A stretch of DNA of 39,933 nucleotides from an uncultured Anaerolineae bacterium. Its GTDB lineage: Bacteria > Chloroflexota > Anaerolineae > CG2-30-64-16. The notes beneath the pieces were generated by a model, which saw nothing but the letters and a program-made list of their open reading frames with translations, had not been told where the DNA came from and made no database searches. The stretch's first letter is position 1. The number at the start of each line of letters is the position of its first letter. The DNA is taken from positions 1 to 39,933 of the forward strand of contig CAKZKT010000164.1 of the NCBI GenBank assembly GCA_937124585.1. Reading direction: 5' to 3'. Shown here piece by piece: positions 1 through 7,900 of the stretch. Position numbers and translations under genes: made by a program.

Positions 1-71
1 ATGACATGGTTGCCTGATTGGAGCACTATGTTAACGACTGTTTGTGAAAAATCCAAAACCCAACCGTTCGG

Positions 72-99
72 AGTATAGCGTGGCCATCTTTTCGTAAAA
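72..99 (-). promoter_or_regulatory. Possible leftward promoter in gene-free left edge
   Basis: Read leftward, TTTTAC, a 16-bp spacer and TATACT are seen. The sequence around the -10 (TATACTCCGA) resembles that of the uvrA promoter at 32931. It would drive a gene lying beyond the left edge. Bases 1-184 otherwise hold no coding region that I can recognise and are more AT-rich than their surroundings. The -35 match is weak, so this is a guess. Confidence 0.2.
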
Positions 100-184
100 G
101 TGCCCTTGTCACAGACGACACATTTGTCTTCGACGTGATCAAAGCAATCGGAGTGATGGGGGCGGCAAAGTCGGGATTTCTCGT

Positions 185-618
185 TCACAGTTCCGGCAGC
201 AGCCCGATTTTACGCAACAGCCCGGCGACATCCCAGATGTACACCGCCCGGTAGAGCTTGTCCCCTCGAAACGTGAGCAGCGAGGCGCCGCGCACGCTGA
301 TGCGCCGGCCGCTGGCGGGGATGTTCAGCAGCGGGCCGCGGTGGGTGGCCTCGGCTCGTCAGACCTGGACGACGCGGTCCCCCTGGATGACGATCTCGTC
401 TATGGTGAAGTGCAGGTCGGGGAAGGCCGTCAGGTAGCTCGCCACCGACGCGGCCATCCCTGCCGGCCCGCGATGGGGCACGGCCTCGCCCGCGTTCTCC
501 CCGCGTAGTCCTCGGCGCACAGCGCCGCCACCCGCTGGGGATCGTGCGCGTTCCACGCCTCGATCAACTGCGCAGCCAATCGTGCCAGCTCCTCGTTGCG
601 TCGCCTCTCATCAGTCAC
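185..618 (-). pseudogene. Broken SnoaL-like (ester cyclase/polyketide cyclase-like) gene
   Basis: Two reading frames together give a small NTF2-fold SnoaL-like protein of about 144 residues. The N-terminal part reads ELARLAAQLIEAWNAHD then CAEDYAG. A one-base deletion in a G run near 500-505 then shifts the frame to GENAGEAVPHRGPAG and AFPDLHFTIDEIV. Further on, an in-frame TGA at 359-361 stands where this family normally has Trp (VVQV-stop-RAEATHRGPLL), after which the frame stays open to the natural stop at 185. GTG at 618 is chosen because GGGAG lies 7 bases before it. Proteins of this fold degrade or cyclise small molecules or are simply unassigned, so the substrate is unknown. Two separate lesions make real decay likely, though the G-run change could be a sequencing error. 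Confidence 0.7.
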
Positions 619-646
619 GATCAAACTCCCTATCAGCACGCAAGTC

Positions 647-702
647 ACGCATTACGTTGCACGTTGCACGTTGTACGTTGTACGTTGCACGTTTCACGCC
701 TC
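647..702. repeat. Heptanucleotide-period tandem repeat (ACGTTGC type)
   Basis: Eight consecutive 7-bp words in register: ACGCATT, ACGTTGC (twice), ACGTTGT (twice), ACGTTGC, ACGTTTC, ACGCCTC. They fill the space between the stop of the STAND gene (701-703) and the leader of the broken SnoaL-like gene. The 7-bp period matches the short tandemly repeated repetitive (STRR) sequences known from heterocystous cyanobacteria. Other period-7 tracts with different words occur at 27482, 28468 and 39512. Confidence 0.85.
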
Positions 703-2833
703 ACGCTCCCCCCACCTCGCGCCCCCGCAACGCCTCCGTCACCTGCGCGATCCCGGCCGTCAGATGGCGGCGGTAGGTGCTGAAGGGCAGATCCAGGAGT
801 TCGGCCGCCTGTTCCTGGGTGGCCGCGGGCTGGAAGTAAGTGTGATGGAGCGCCCGATAGAGCTTGAGATCGCGCGGGGAGGCTTGCAGCGCGGCAGCCG
901 CCTCGGTGATGAGCGCCTGCAGGATGGCTGCCCGGTCGCCGGCACCAGCCGACGCGCCTGCGCGTTGGGCCGCGCCCCACACCAGGCGGGAGCGCGCCAG
1001 CGGATTGCTCCGCAGCAGGTCGGGCCGCACGAAGTCGCGCAGCGCATCGCGCACGGCCGCGGCGAAATCGGGCTGGCTGAGCACCACCACCTGCTCGGCC
1101 AGGCGCGGCGCAGATGCCACCGCCGCGGCCTCGCCCACCTCGCGCTCGCCCAGCAGGGTCAGCCAGGCGGCCGGCGGGGTGACGCGCCAGTCGTGGCCGT
1201 AGACGCCGTAGCGCCGGCCGCCGACCTCGAAGTCCGCTTCGGGCAGGCGGGCCAGGTCGGCGTAGGCCAGCACCGGCGCCCAGAACTCGGCCTCGGCGCA
1301 GGGGAAAAAGGTGTAGGCCAGGCCGGGCGTGGTCAGGTAGTGGCTCACCGCCTGGATGAAGACCAGGCTTTGCACGGGCGAGACCGCCTGGTAGGTCTCT
1401 GCGGCCATCCAGAAGCGGAAGATGGTGGCCCGCTCGCCGGGACGCAGCGCCGCATGGGCCTGCAGATAAGCCCAGGTCGCCTGCGCGGCGGGATCGGCCT
1501 GCCGTTCGGCGGCCGTCGTCCGCTCCAGCGCCAGCAGCTCCATGAAGCCGATGGGTTGCCGGCCGGGGTCGCGGAAGACCAGGAAGCCTTCCGGTTGATG
1601 CTCACACCAGCGCGCGGCGATCTGCGCCGACGCCTCGCCCTCGTGCCGCGCCACCATCGCCCGCAGCGCGGCCCGATCCTCCCCGCGCATTGCGTCGGGC
1701 AGGATGCTGCCGCCCTCGGCCCACTCGAAGAAGGGCCGCACGGCCGGGTTGTCGCGGTGCAGGAAGACCAGGTCGAACAGGAGATGCTGTTGGTTGGCGC
1801 GGTCGGTGGCGCCGAGGCGGCCTACGTAGAACGCCCGCGCCCGGCAGTGCAGTTCCCGATACCAGTCGGGGTGGCGCCAGCGCAGATCGGCCACCAGAGC
1901 CTCCCGCGCCAGGTCGTGCAGGAAGAGGCCCAGCGGCCCTGCTTCGATGAAGGAAAGCTCGCGCAGCCAGTCGAACAGCTCGTGCGGATCGGGCAGGTTC
2001 AGCATGGCTGCCAGCAGCGACTCGCTCAGCGTGCGCACCTGCGCGCACGCCTCCAGCGCGGCGCGATGGGCGGGGCCGGGCGCCTTCTGGACGAACTGCT
2101 CGAGGAGGGTCTTGATGATGTCGGGCGCGTCCTCGGGACGGAACACCACCGCCTCGCGCTGGGCGAAGGTGTCGGCCACCAGCGACAGGGCCAGGGGATG
2201 GCCGTGGGTGAAGTCCATGACCGCCTGCTGCTGCCCCGCGGGCACGTTGCGTTGGCTGAGGTAGCGTCGGCTCTCGTCGGGGCTGAGATTGCGCAACGGC
2301 ACCACGCGCACCAACGTCTGCCAGCCGGGATCGGACCGCCAGGCCGGCGACAGCGGGTTGCGGCCGGCCAGCACCACCAGCACATCGGCGGGCAGTTGCG
2401 GCAGGAACACATCGCGCAGCCAGTTGTCCAGCGGCGCCAACCGCTCGCAGGTGTCCACGAGGATGACGGTGCGGCCCTCGCGCGCGGCCAGAACCGCCAC
2501 CGTTCCGCTGACTGCCGCTACTCCGCTGGCCGGCGATGCCTCCGCCGGGCCCACCCCCAGCGCCAGCCGCAGCGCGGTCAGGAACGCGTCCGGCGTCGGC
2601 TCGAAATCGCGAGCGTCCACCGCGCAGGCGGCGATGTCCGCCTCGCCGGCCAGGGCCACGAACTCGCGCAGGAGCGCGGTCTTGCCCACGCCGCCTGGCC
2701 CGCAGATGTAGAGCACCAGGAACGGTAGCTCGGGCGCGGCCAGCGCAGCCTGGAACAGGGCGCGCTCGGCCGCGCGGCCGACGAAGTAGCGTCGCCGCAC
2801 GGCGGACAGCCGATCGGCGAGACGGGTGGACAT
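701..2833 (-). CDS. STAND/AAA-type ATPase with GNAT-like middle and C-terminal HTH
   Basis: About 710 residues. An N-terminal P-loop NTPase has Walker A GPGGVGKT (residues 45-52), Walker B ILVDTCE (Asp127) and a sensor-like VVLAGR near 153-158, followed by a winged-helix-like helical region typical of STAND switches. Residues about 380-560 (EGFLVFRDPGRQPIGFMEL and after) look like a GNAT acetyltransferase fold, but this assignment is mine by eye. Residues about 665-705 (TQEQAAELLDLPFSTYRRHL) look like a sigma-70 region 4 or LuxR-type HTH. The ATG at 2833 is chosen because GAGG precedes it by 6 bases; the longer upstream frame lacks family similarity. Likely a nucleotide-gated regulator or signalling ATPase, with unknown ligand and target. 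No membrane segment or signal peptide is visible. Confidence 0.85.
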   Translation of the reverse strand: MSTRLADRLSAVRRRYFVGRAAERALFQAALAAPELPFLVLYICGPGGVGKTALLREFVALAGEADIAACAVDARDFEPTPDAFLTALRLALGVGPAEASPASGVAAVSGTVAVLAAREGRTVILVDTCERLAPLDNWLRDVFLPQLPADVLVVLAGRNPLSPAWRSDPGWQTLVRVVPLRNLSPDESRRYLSQRNVPAGQQQAVMDFTHGHPLALSLVADTFAQREAVVFRPEDAPDIIKTLLEQFVQKAPGPAHRAALEACAQVRTLSESLLAAMLNLPDPHELFDWLRELSFIEAGPLGLFLHDLAREALVADLRWRHPDWYRELHCRARAFYVGRLGATDRANQQHLLFDLVFLHRDNPAVRPFFEWAEGGSILPDAMRGEDRAALRAMVARHEGEASAQIAARWCEHQPEGFLVFRDPGRQPIGFMELLALERTTAAERQADPAAQATWAYLQAHAALRPGERATIFRFWMAAETYQAVSPVQSLVFIQAVSHYLTTPGLAYTFFPCAEAEFWAPVLAYADLARLPEADFEVGGRRYGVYGHDWRVTPPAAWLTLLGEREVGEAAAVASAPRLAEQVVVLSQPDFAAAVRDALRDFVRPDLLRSNPLARSRLVWGAAQRAGASAGAGDRAAILQALITEAAAALQASPRDLKLYRALHHTYFQPAATQEQAAELLDLPFSTYRRHLTAGIAQVTEALRGREVGGA

Positions 2834-2889
2834 GTATGCCTCTTGAACTGAGAATGTGCAAGCAGATGAAGTGCGTGCCTGACCGGCGC

Positions 2890-3120
2890 TCATGGCGCGT
2901 TGATCTGCTCCGGCCAGTCGGAGCGTTGGATTACCTGGCCGAACCAGCCGCTGGACTGCGAGGCATAGAGCCGATCGGGGTTGAGGGGCGAGCCGTTGAT
3001 GTGATAGGCCTCCCAGCCTGCGAAATGGGGCCCGCTGATGTCCCACTGTGCGCGCTTTGCATCTGCCGTCAGGATGAACGCGCCCTTGCGCGTGCCCACC
3101 AGGACTCTTACGTTGCTCAC
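2890..3120 (-). pseudogene. Truncated BNR/sialidase-like beta-propeller protein (N-terminal fragment)
   Basis: Only 76 residues from a GTG at 3120 with an AAGGAAAG ribosome site. It contains the typical start of bacterial BNR/YVTN-type propellers: [13 protein letters not shown], then [15 protein letters not shown] and [20 protein letters not shown]. In full-length relatives of roughly 350 residues the next residues are DGGxTW. Here the frame instead runs into WPEQINAP and a stop, so the rest of the propeller is gone. The rest is not found in the neighbouring DNA, where the STAND gene begins 56 bases away. A good promoter survives upstream. It could in principle be expressed as a short peptide, but a truncated remnant is the simplest reading. 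Confidence 0.65.
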
Positions 3121-3138
3121 GGTGCTTTCCTTTCGAGG

Positions 3139-3168
3139 ATTATAATAGGACAAGTATAACACAAGTAA
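3139..3168 (-). promoter_or_regulatory. Sigma-70-like promoter of the truncated BNR gene
   Basis: Read leftward: TTACTT, an 18-bp spacer and a perfect TATAAT (3139-3144), ending 18 bases before the GTG start at 3120. The AT-rich stretch stands out against the GC-rich surroundings. It may also transcribe the STAND gene downstream. Confidence 0.5.
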
Positions 3169-3293
3169 GAACGCAAGGCGAATTCAGATGTGCGGAGGCT
3201 GCGCAACCAGATCAGCGTCTGGACACCAGGGGGGCCAGGAACGTGGAAGGACGCCTGTGAGGTCCTGGGAGTCGCGAGTTGTCGGGATGGGTG

Positions 3294-3302
3294 TGGTATA
3301 AT
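3294..3302 (+). promoter_or_regulatory. Extended -10 promoter of the restriction-modification operon
   Basis: TGGTATAAT, an extended -10 (TGn followed by TATAAT), lies 32 bases before the methyltransferase ATG. No good -35 hexamer is seen at 16-18 bases, as is usual for extended -10 promoters. A single promoter would serve both genes because they overlap. Confidence 0.5.
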
Positions 3303-3334
3303 TCCACATAGCATCTTCATGTGAAAGGCGCTGT

Positions 3335-4291
3335 ATGGACACGGTAAAAACCGCAACGCAGTTCGATCCGACGGCCGATCTGATCCTCTACGAGGGGGAC
3401 TGTCTGGCCCTGCTGCCTCAGATCCCTGACCGTTTCGTCAAGCTGGTCGTTACTTCGCCGCCCTACAACCTGGGCAAGCCCTACGAGACCCGCCTGGACA
3501 TGGACGAGTACGTGGCGCAGCAGCGGAAGGTCATCACCGAGTGCGTGCGTGTGCTGGACGGACGGGGCAGTCTCTGCTGGCAGGTCGGGAATTACGTCGA
3601 GGACGGCGAGATCATCCCGCTGGACATCGTCCTCTATCCCGTCTTCGCCTCACGGGGGCTGCACCTGCGCAATCGCATCGTGTGGCACTTCGGCCACGGC
3701 CTGCACGCCTCCAGGCGGTTCTCCGGCCGCTACGAGGTCATCCTGTGGTTCACGAAAGGCCACGACTACACCTTCAACCTGGACGACGTGCGCGTGCCCC
3801 AGAAGTATCCGACGAAGAAGCATTTCAAGGGACCGAGACGAGGGGAGCTTTCGGGCAACCCGCTGGGCAAGAATCCCAGCGACGTGTGGGAGATCCCCAA
3901 CGTGAAGGCGAACCACGTGGAGAAGACGATCCATCCCTGTCAGTTCCCCGTGGAACTGATCGAGCGCCTGGTGCTGGCCCTGACCGACGCGGGCGATTGG
4001 GTGCTCGATCCGTTCATGGGCGTGGGCACCACTGCGATCGCGGCCCTGATGCACGATCGCAAGGCCATCGGTGCGGAGATCATGCCCGAATATGTGCAGA
4101 TCGCCAGGGAGCGCCTTGCCCAGGCCGAGCGCGGCGCGCTGCGCATCCGGCCGATGGAGCGCTCGGTGTACGACCCCGACATGCCCGGCGCCAGCCTGCC
4201 GCCGCAGGTGGTGCGTCTGGGGCCGACGCCGGTACAAGGCCGCTTGTTCGAGCCGCGCGCGTCTTACGACGCAGAGGATGAGCAAGAATGA
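3335..4291 (+). CDS. Type II DNA methyltransferase, beta class (BglII-type partner)
   Basis: 318 residues. It transfers a methyl group from S-adenosylmethionine to DNA to protect host sites. The catalytic motif IV TSPPY is at residues 40-44 and comes before the AdoMet-binding motif I DPFMGVGTT at 225-233, the order of the beta class. The motif fits N4-cytosine or N6-adenine methylation. Because the partner nuclease is BglII-like and M.BglII is an N4-cytosine enzyme, N4-cytosine is my inference. The ATG at 3335 follows AAAGG. The stop overlaps the start of the nuclease gene by ATGA, so the two are probably translationally coupled, with the methyltransferase made first. Confidence 0.92.
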   Translation: MDTVKTATQFDPTADLILYEGDCLALLPQIPDRFVKLVVTSPPYNLGKPYETRLDMDEYVAQQRKVITECVRVLDGRGSLCWQVGNYVEDGEIIPLDIVLYPVFASRGLHLRNRIVWHFGHGLHASRRFSGRYEVILWFTKGHDYTFNLDDVRVPQKYPTKKHFKGPRRGELSGNPLGKNPSDVWEIPNVKANHVEKTIHPCQFPVELIERLVLALTDAGDWVLDPFMGVGTTAIAALMHDRKAIGAEIMPEYVQIARERLAQAERGALRIRPMERSVYDPDMPGASLPPQVVRLGPTPVQGRLFEPRASYDAEDEQE

Positions 4292-4839
4292 AGGTCGTCT
4301 ATGAGTACTCCCATCTGGGCGGGGCCGAGATCTTGCAGGTGCGCTACCCTGATTGTCTGCGCGAGATCTACGAGGTCATCGCTGCCGTGACGGCGAGAAG
4401 GACCAAGATCAGCCAGGAGAAAACGATGGCTGGCAGAGAGTTGTACTCGCCCACGGACATGAACCAGCAGTTTCGCGATGCCTTTAGGGCCAGAGGCTAT
4501 ACCGAATTGCGAGACACGTACACCATAACGGTACCCAACAGCGACGTAGCGATCCCGGGCGCCTTCAAGCAGATTGACTTCGTGAAGGGCAGAGTGCTGG
4601 TAGAGGTGCAGTTCGGCAAGTACGCCTTCATGTTCTACGACATGGCCAAGTTTCAGTACTTCTTCAACGAGAACAAGGCCGACGTAGGAATCGAGATCGT
4701 TCCCTGCCATGCTCTGCATAGGCGCATGTCCACGGGGGTCTCCTACGGCGAGCAACTGGTGTACGATATCGAGCGCCTGAAGCGTCACTTTCCTGCCGTC
4801 CCGGTGAAGGTCATCCTGATTGATACCGACGAGGAATGA
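4288..4839 (+). CDS. BglII/BstYI-family type II restriction endonuclease
   Basis: 183 residues. The segment AFKQIDFVKGRVLVEVQF aligns with the BglII active site: Asp97, then Glu106 and Gln108 in EVQ, with the same 9-residue spacing as Asp84, Glu93 and Gln95 of BglII. Asn84 may correspond to Asn69 of BglII. The N-terminal EILQVRYPDCLREI and PTDMNQQFRDAF also resemble BglII (EILNPQLWKEI, PVGTNQYIKDEL). The family cuts GATC-centred sites such as AGATCT or RGATCY, so such a site is predicted here, but specificity cannot be read from sequence. It is shorter than BglII (223 residues), lacking part of the C-terminus. The start lies inside the end of the methyltransferase gene. Confidence 0.85.
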   Translation: MKVVYEYSHLGGAEILQVRYPDCLREIYEVIAAVTARRTKISQEKTMAGRELYSPTDMNQQFRDAFRARGYTELRDTYTITVPNSDVAIPGAFKQIDFVKGRVLVEVQFGKYAFMFYDMAKFQYFFNENKADVGIEIVPCHALHRRMSTGVSYGEQLVYDIERLKRHFPAVPVKVILIDTDEE

Positions 4840-4892
4840 CGTCAGATGATGGCCTCGTCCGGCCCCACGCATTCACCCGAAAAGAACCGCCT

Positions 4893-4926
4893 GCGTGCCA
4901 GGCGCCCGCTCAGACGCCTGGCACGC
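4893..4926. terminator. Perfect 12-bp palindrome with 10-nt loop between convergent genes
   Basis: GCGTGCCAGGCG (4893-4904), a 10-base loop, then CGCCTGGCACGC (4915-4926). It lies 53 bases after the endonuclease stop and 12 bases after the stop of the giant leftward gene, so it could end both transcripts. Leftward it is followed by a stretch containing TTCTTTTC. The core GTGCCAGGC/GCCTGGCAC and the 12/10 geometry are the same as in each unit of the array at 18037, so it may be a solitary member of that repeat family. Confidence 0.65.
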
Positions 4927-4938
4927 TCCGCCGAGCCC

Positions 4939-7900
4939 CTACCGCCGCATCACCAGCGGCAGGTACGTCTTCAGCTGGGATACCACCTCCAGCGTCGCGG
5001 CGATGCTCTCGGTCTGGCTGTCGCCCTGCGCCTGTACGACGAAGACGTACAGCCCCAGCGGCGTGCCGGCCCCGCGCGTTACGAGCAGATAGGCCCGCCC
5101 CGGCGGGGTGACCGTCACGCTGGCCCCGCCCGCCCCGGTCGGCGTCAGGCTGAGGCCGACCGAGCCGTCGGGGGGCGCGCTGCCGGCCGCCAGGCTCAAC
5201 GTGACCGGCGTCGTCCAGCCGTCCTGGCCGGCCAGGTCGAGGGCGAAGACCGAAACCCCCGGCCGGCCTGCCACCGCGAACTGCCGCGCGGGTTGCACGG
5301 CCGCGAGGAACGCCGGCTCGCGCACGGTCAGGGTCAGCGTCAGCGTTGCGGTCACGCGGCCGTCGCTGCCGACGATGCGCAGCGGGTACTGGCCGCTGGG
5401 CAGGAGCGAGGTGTCGGTCAGCCGCAGGCTCGTCTGGCCGCCGGGTGCCACCGCGTCCGCGGCGAAGCGCCACTCCAGCCCCTCCGGCGCGTCCGCCAGC
5501 GCCAGGTCCACCGGGTCGGCCGCGGCGTTGATAGCCGTCACGCCGATGGTCGCCGTGACCGAGCCGTTGGCCGTCACCGTGGCGCCGGCCGGGCCAGTCA
5601 GTCGGAAGGCCGGCTGCTGCGCCCGCACCCGCAGGTCGAGCCTGCGTTCGACACCGCCCCCGCGCGCCTCGATGGGCACGGTGTAGACGCCGTCAGCCAG
5701 GGCAGCCGTCGTGGAGATCGTGGCGTTCACCTGCACGCCCGCCACCGTCGGCGTCACCACCTCCCGGTCGAAGATCACCGAGATGCCGGCCGGGAGCGGC
5801 TGGCACTGGGCCAGCATGGCCAGCAACGGCCCGGCTGTGGCAACTGCGGGCGACAGCTCGCAGCCGGCAACCAGCGTCACGCCGTCAGGATAGGCCGGAT
5901 CGGTCGTGGCCAACATCAGCGCCACGGCCTGCGCCGCGCCCGATCGCACGGTCACCTCGCCAGCCGGGCCGGTCAGGGTGAACCCCGCGCCGAGCGGCGT
6001 CGCCGTGATCTGCTCGGAGGCCGAGACGCGGCCGGCGCCATCATCCACCGCCTCCAGCCAGAGGGTGTAGGCCTGGCCGGGGTTGAGGCCGACCACCGTG
6101 TAGGCCAGCGCGTCGCCGACGTTGACCTCCTGCTCGGCCACGCCGGGCTGCGTGCCCAGCTTCAGCACGTAGCGGTCCACGTCGGGATTCGGGTGCCGCG
6201 ACCAGGTCACCGCCAGGCTGCGGTAGGCCGGCCGGGCCGCCAGGGCCGCGTTCCACGTCGCAGCCCACGGGTGGCTGACCACGACCGGGGTCGTCGCGTA
6301 GGCGCGGGCCGGGCTGCCGCGGCGGTCGTCGGCCTGCACCCAGATGCGGTACGTGCCGCTGGGCAGGTCGTTCAGGCTGACGCTCCGGCTCTGCGGCGTG
6401 CCGTTGATCCAGGCCGGATCGCTGCCCGTCAGGCCTTGCGTCAGAGGGAAGCCGGCGTACAGCGGAGTGGCAAGGGTTGCGTCCGGGCCGTCCGCGCCGG
6501 CGGCCGCCAGGGTCGTTTCGATGGGGCCGGGGTTGGCGAAGATGCTCACCGTGGCGCTGATCTGCGTGGAAACCAGCCGCCAGCTGACCTGCGCGGTGTT
6601 GCCCGCGGCCGGCGTCGCGGTCACGTCGCTGAGGACGGGGGCCGGGATGTTGCCGGTCACGCTGAGGACGTACTGATCGTCGGCGCCGGTGTTGGTGAGC
6701 ACGGCGCGCCATTCCCCGCGCGCCGGCGCATCCACCTCGTAGGTGAGCTGCGTCGTGCGCTGCGCCGCCTGGTCGAGGGCGACCTCAGCCCTGGGGCCGC
6801 TGTCGCGCACGACGACCGTGTGCACCATCCCCTCGCGCAGGCTCTCGCCGGTCAGCGTGACCAACGGCCGGCCCGAGGCGTTGTCGCGCACCTCCAGGTT
6901 GTACGTGCCGGCCGGCAGCGTGATGTAGCTGCTGGCCGTCCGCCGGCCAACATTCCGGATCAACACCGAGCCGCCCTGGATCGCCAGGTCGAGGGTCCGG
7001 GCGTCTGACCAGGCGTGCAGCAGGCGGATGCGCGTCTGGCCCAGGCCGGGCAGCGTGTTATCGTCGGCCACCGACCAGAGCAGGCCGGGGGTTGCGACGA
7101 GGGTGTAATCCCGATCCGACTGCACATCCAGGTTCAGCGTCGCCACCGTCGTGCCGCCGGGGGTGGTGACCGCGAAGGCGCGCTGGCCGGGCGCAAGCTC
7201 GGCGTAGGCGGTGATCGCGCCCGCGGTGCTGCCTGAAAGGAACGGCACGTTGCTGAAGAGCGAGACGCCGTCGGCCAGCAGGTTCAGCGCCGGCTGGCTC
7301 TCCACGCCATGGACGAAGCGCACCCGGCCCGGCGGCGCGGCGTCCTGGCTGACCACCGCCTGGAGCGCGGCGGGCGACTCGACCCCCGCCTGGCCCGCCG
7401 CGGCCATCTGCCCCATCACGAACACCGTGTAGACGCGGCCCTCGACCAGGGGCATGTCGGGCAGCACGACCAGCGGCGCCGCGAACCCGGCCCGCCGCAC
7501 CTGGAGCGCATATCTCCCCGCGTCCAGCGGCGCGTACTCGCTGGCCCCGCCATAGGCGACGTCGAACAGGATCGGCAGCTCGCCGTCGGCCGACAGGTCC
7601 AGCGCCGGCGCGTTGCGCGACGCGTTGACCAGCCGTACGGCGGCCTTGCCTGCGGCCGGCCGCGCGTTGTCATCGGCCAGGAGGAACAGGCTGGCCGCGG
7701 CGGAAGCCCCGGCAGCCACCGCGGTGTAATCCGCGCCTTCGGCCAGCGTCACCGTGCGGCTGACCAGCGGCGTGCCCGTCGCGCTGGCCAGGACAACACT
7801 GACCGTGTGGTCGCCGGCCGGCACGGTCACGTAAGGCGTGGCCGCCCCGAAGCTGATATTGGAGAAGACCGGTGCGCCGTTCACCAATACGCTCACCGGC

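Noticed and set aside
359-361. TGA recoded as Trp or selenocysteine
   Set aside because: A frameshift lies upstream in the same gene, TGA ends many intact genes here, and no SECIS-like need is apparent.
596-2728. 710-codon + strand frame opposite the STAND gene
   Set aside because: The leftward frame has Walker motifs and a good start; the + strand frame is low-complexity Arg/Gly-rich.
1-3200. Insertion sequence or prophage border
   Set aside because: Decayed genes are present, but no transposase, integrase, terminal inverted repeat or tRNA attachment site was found.
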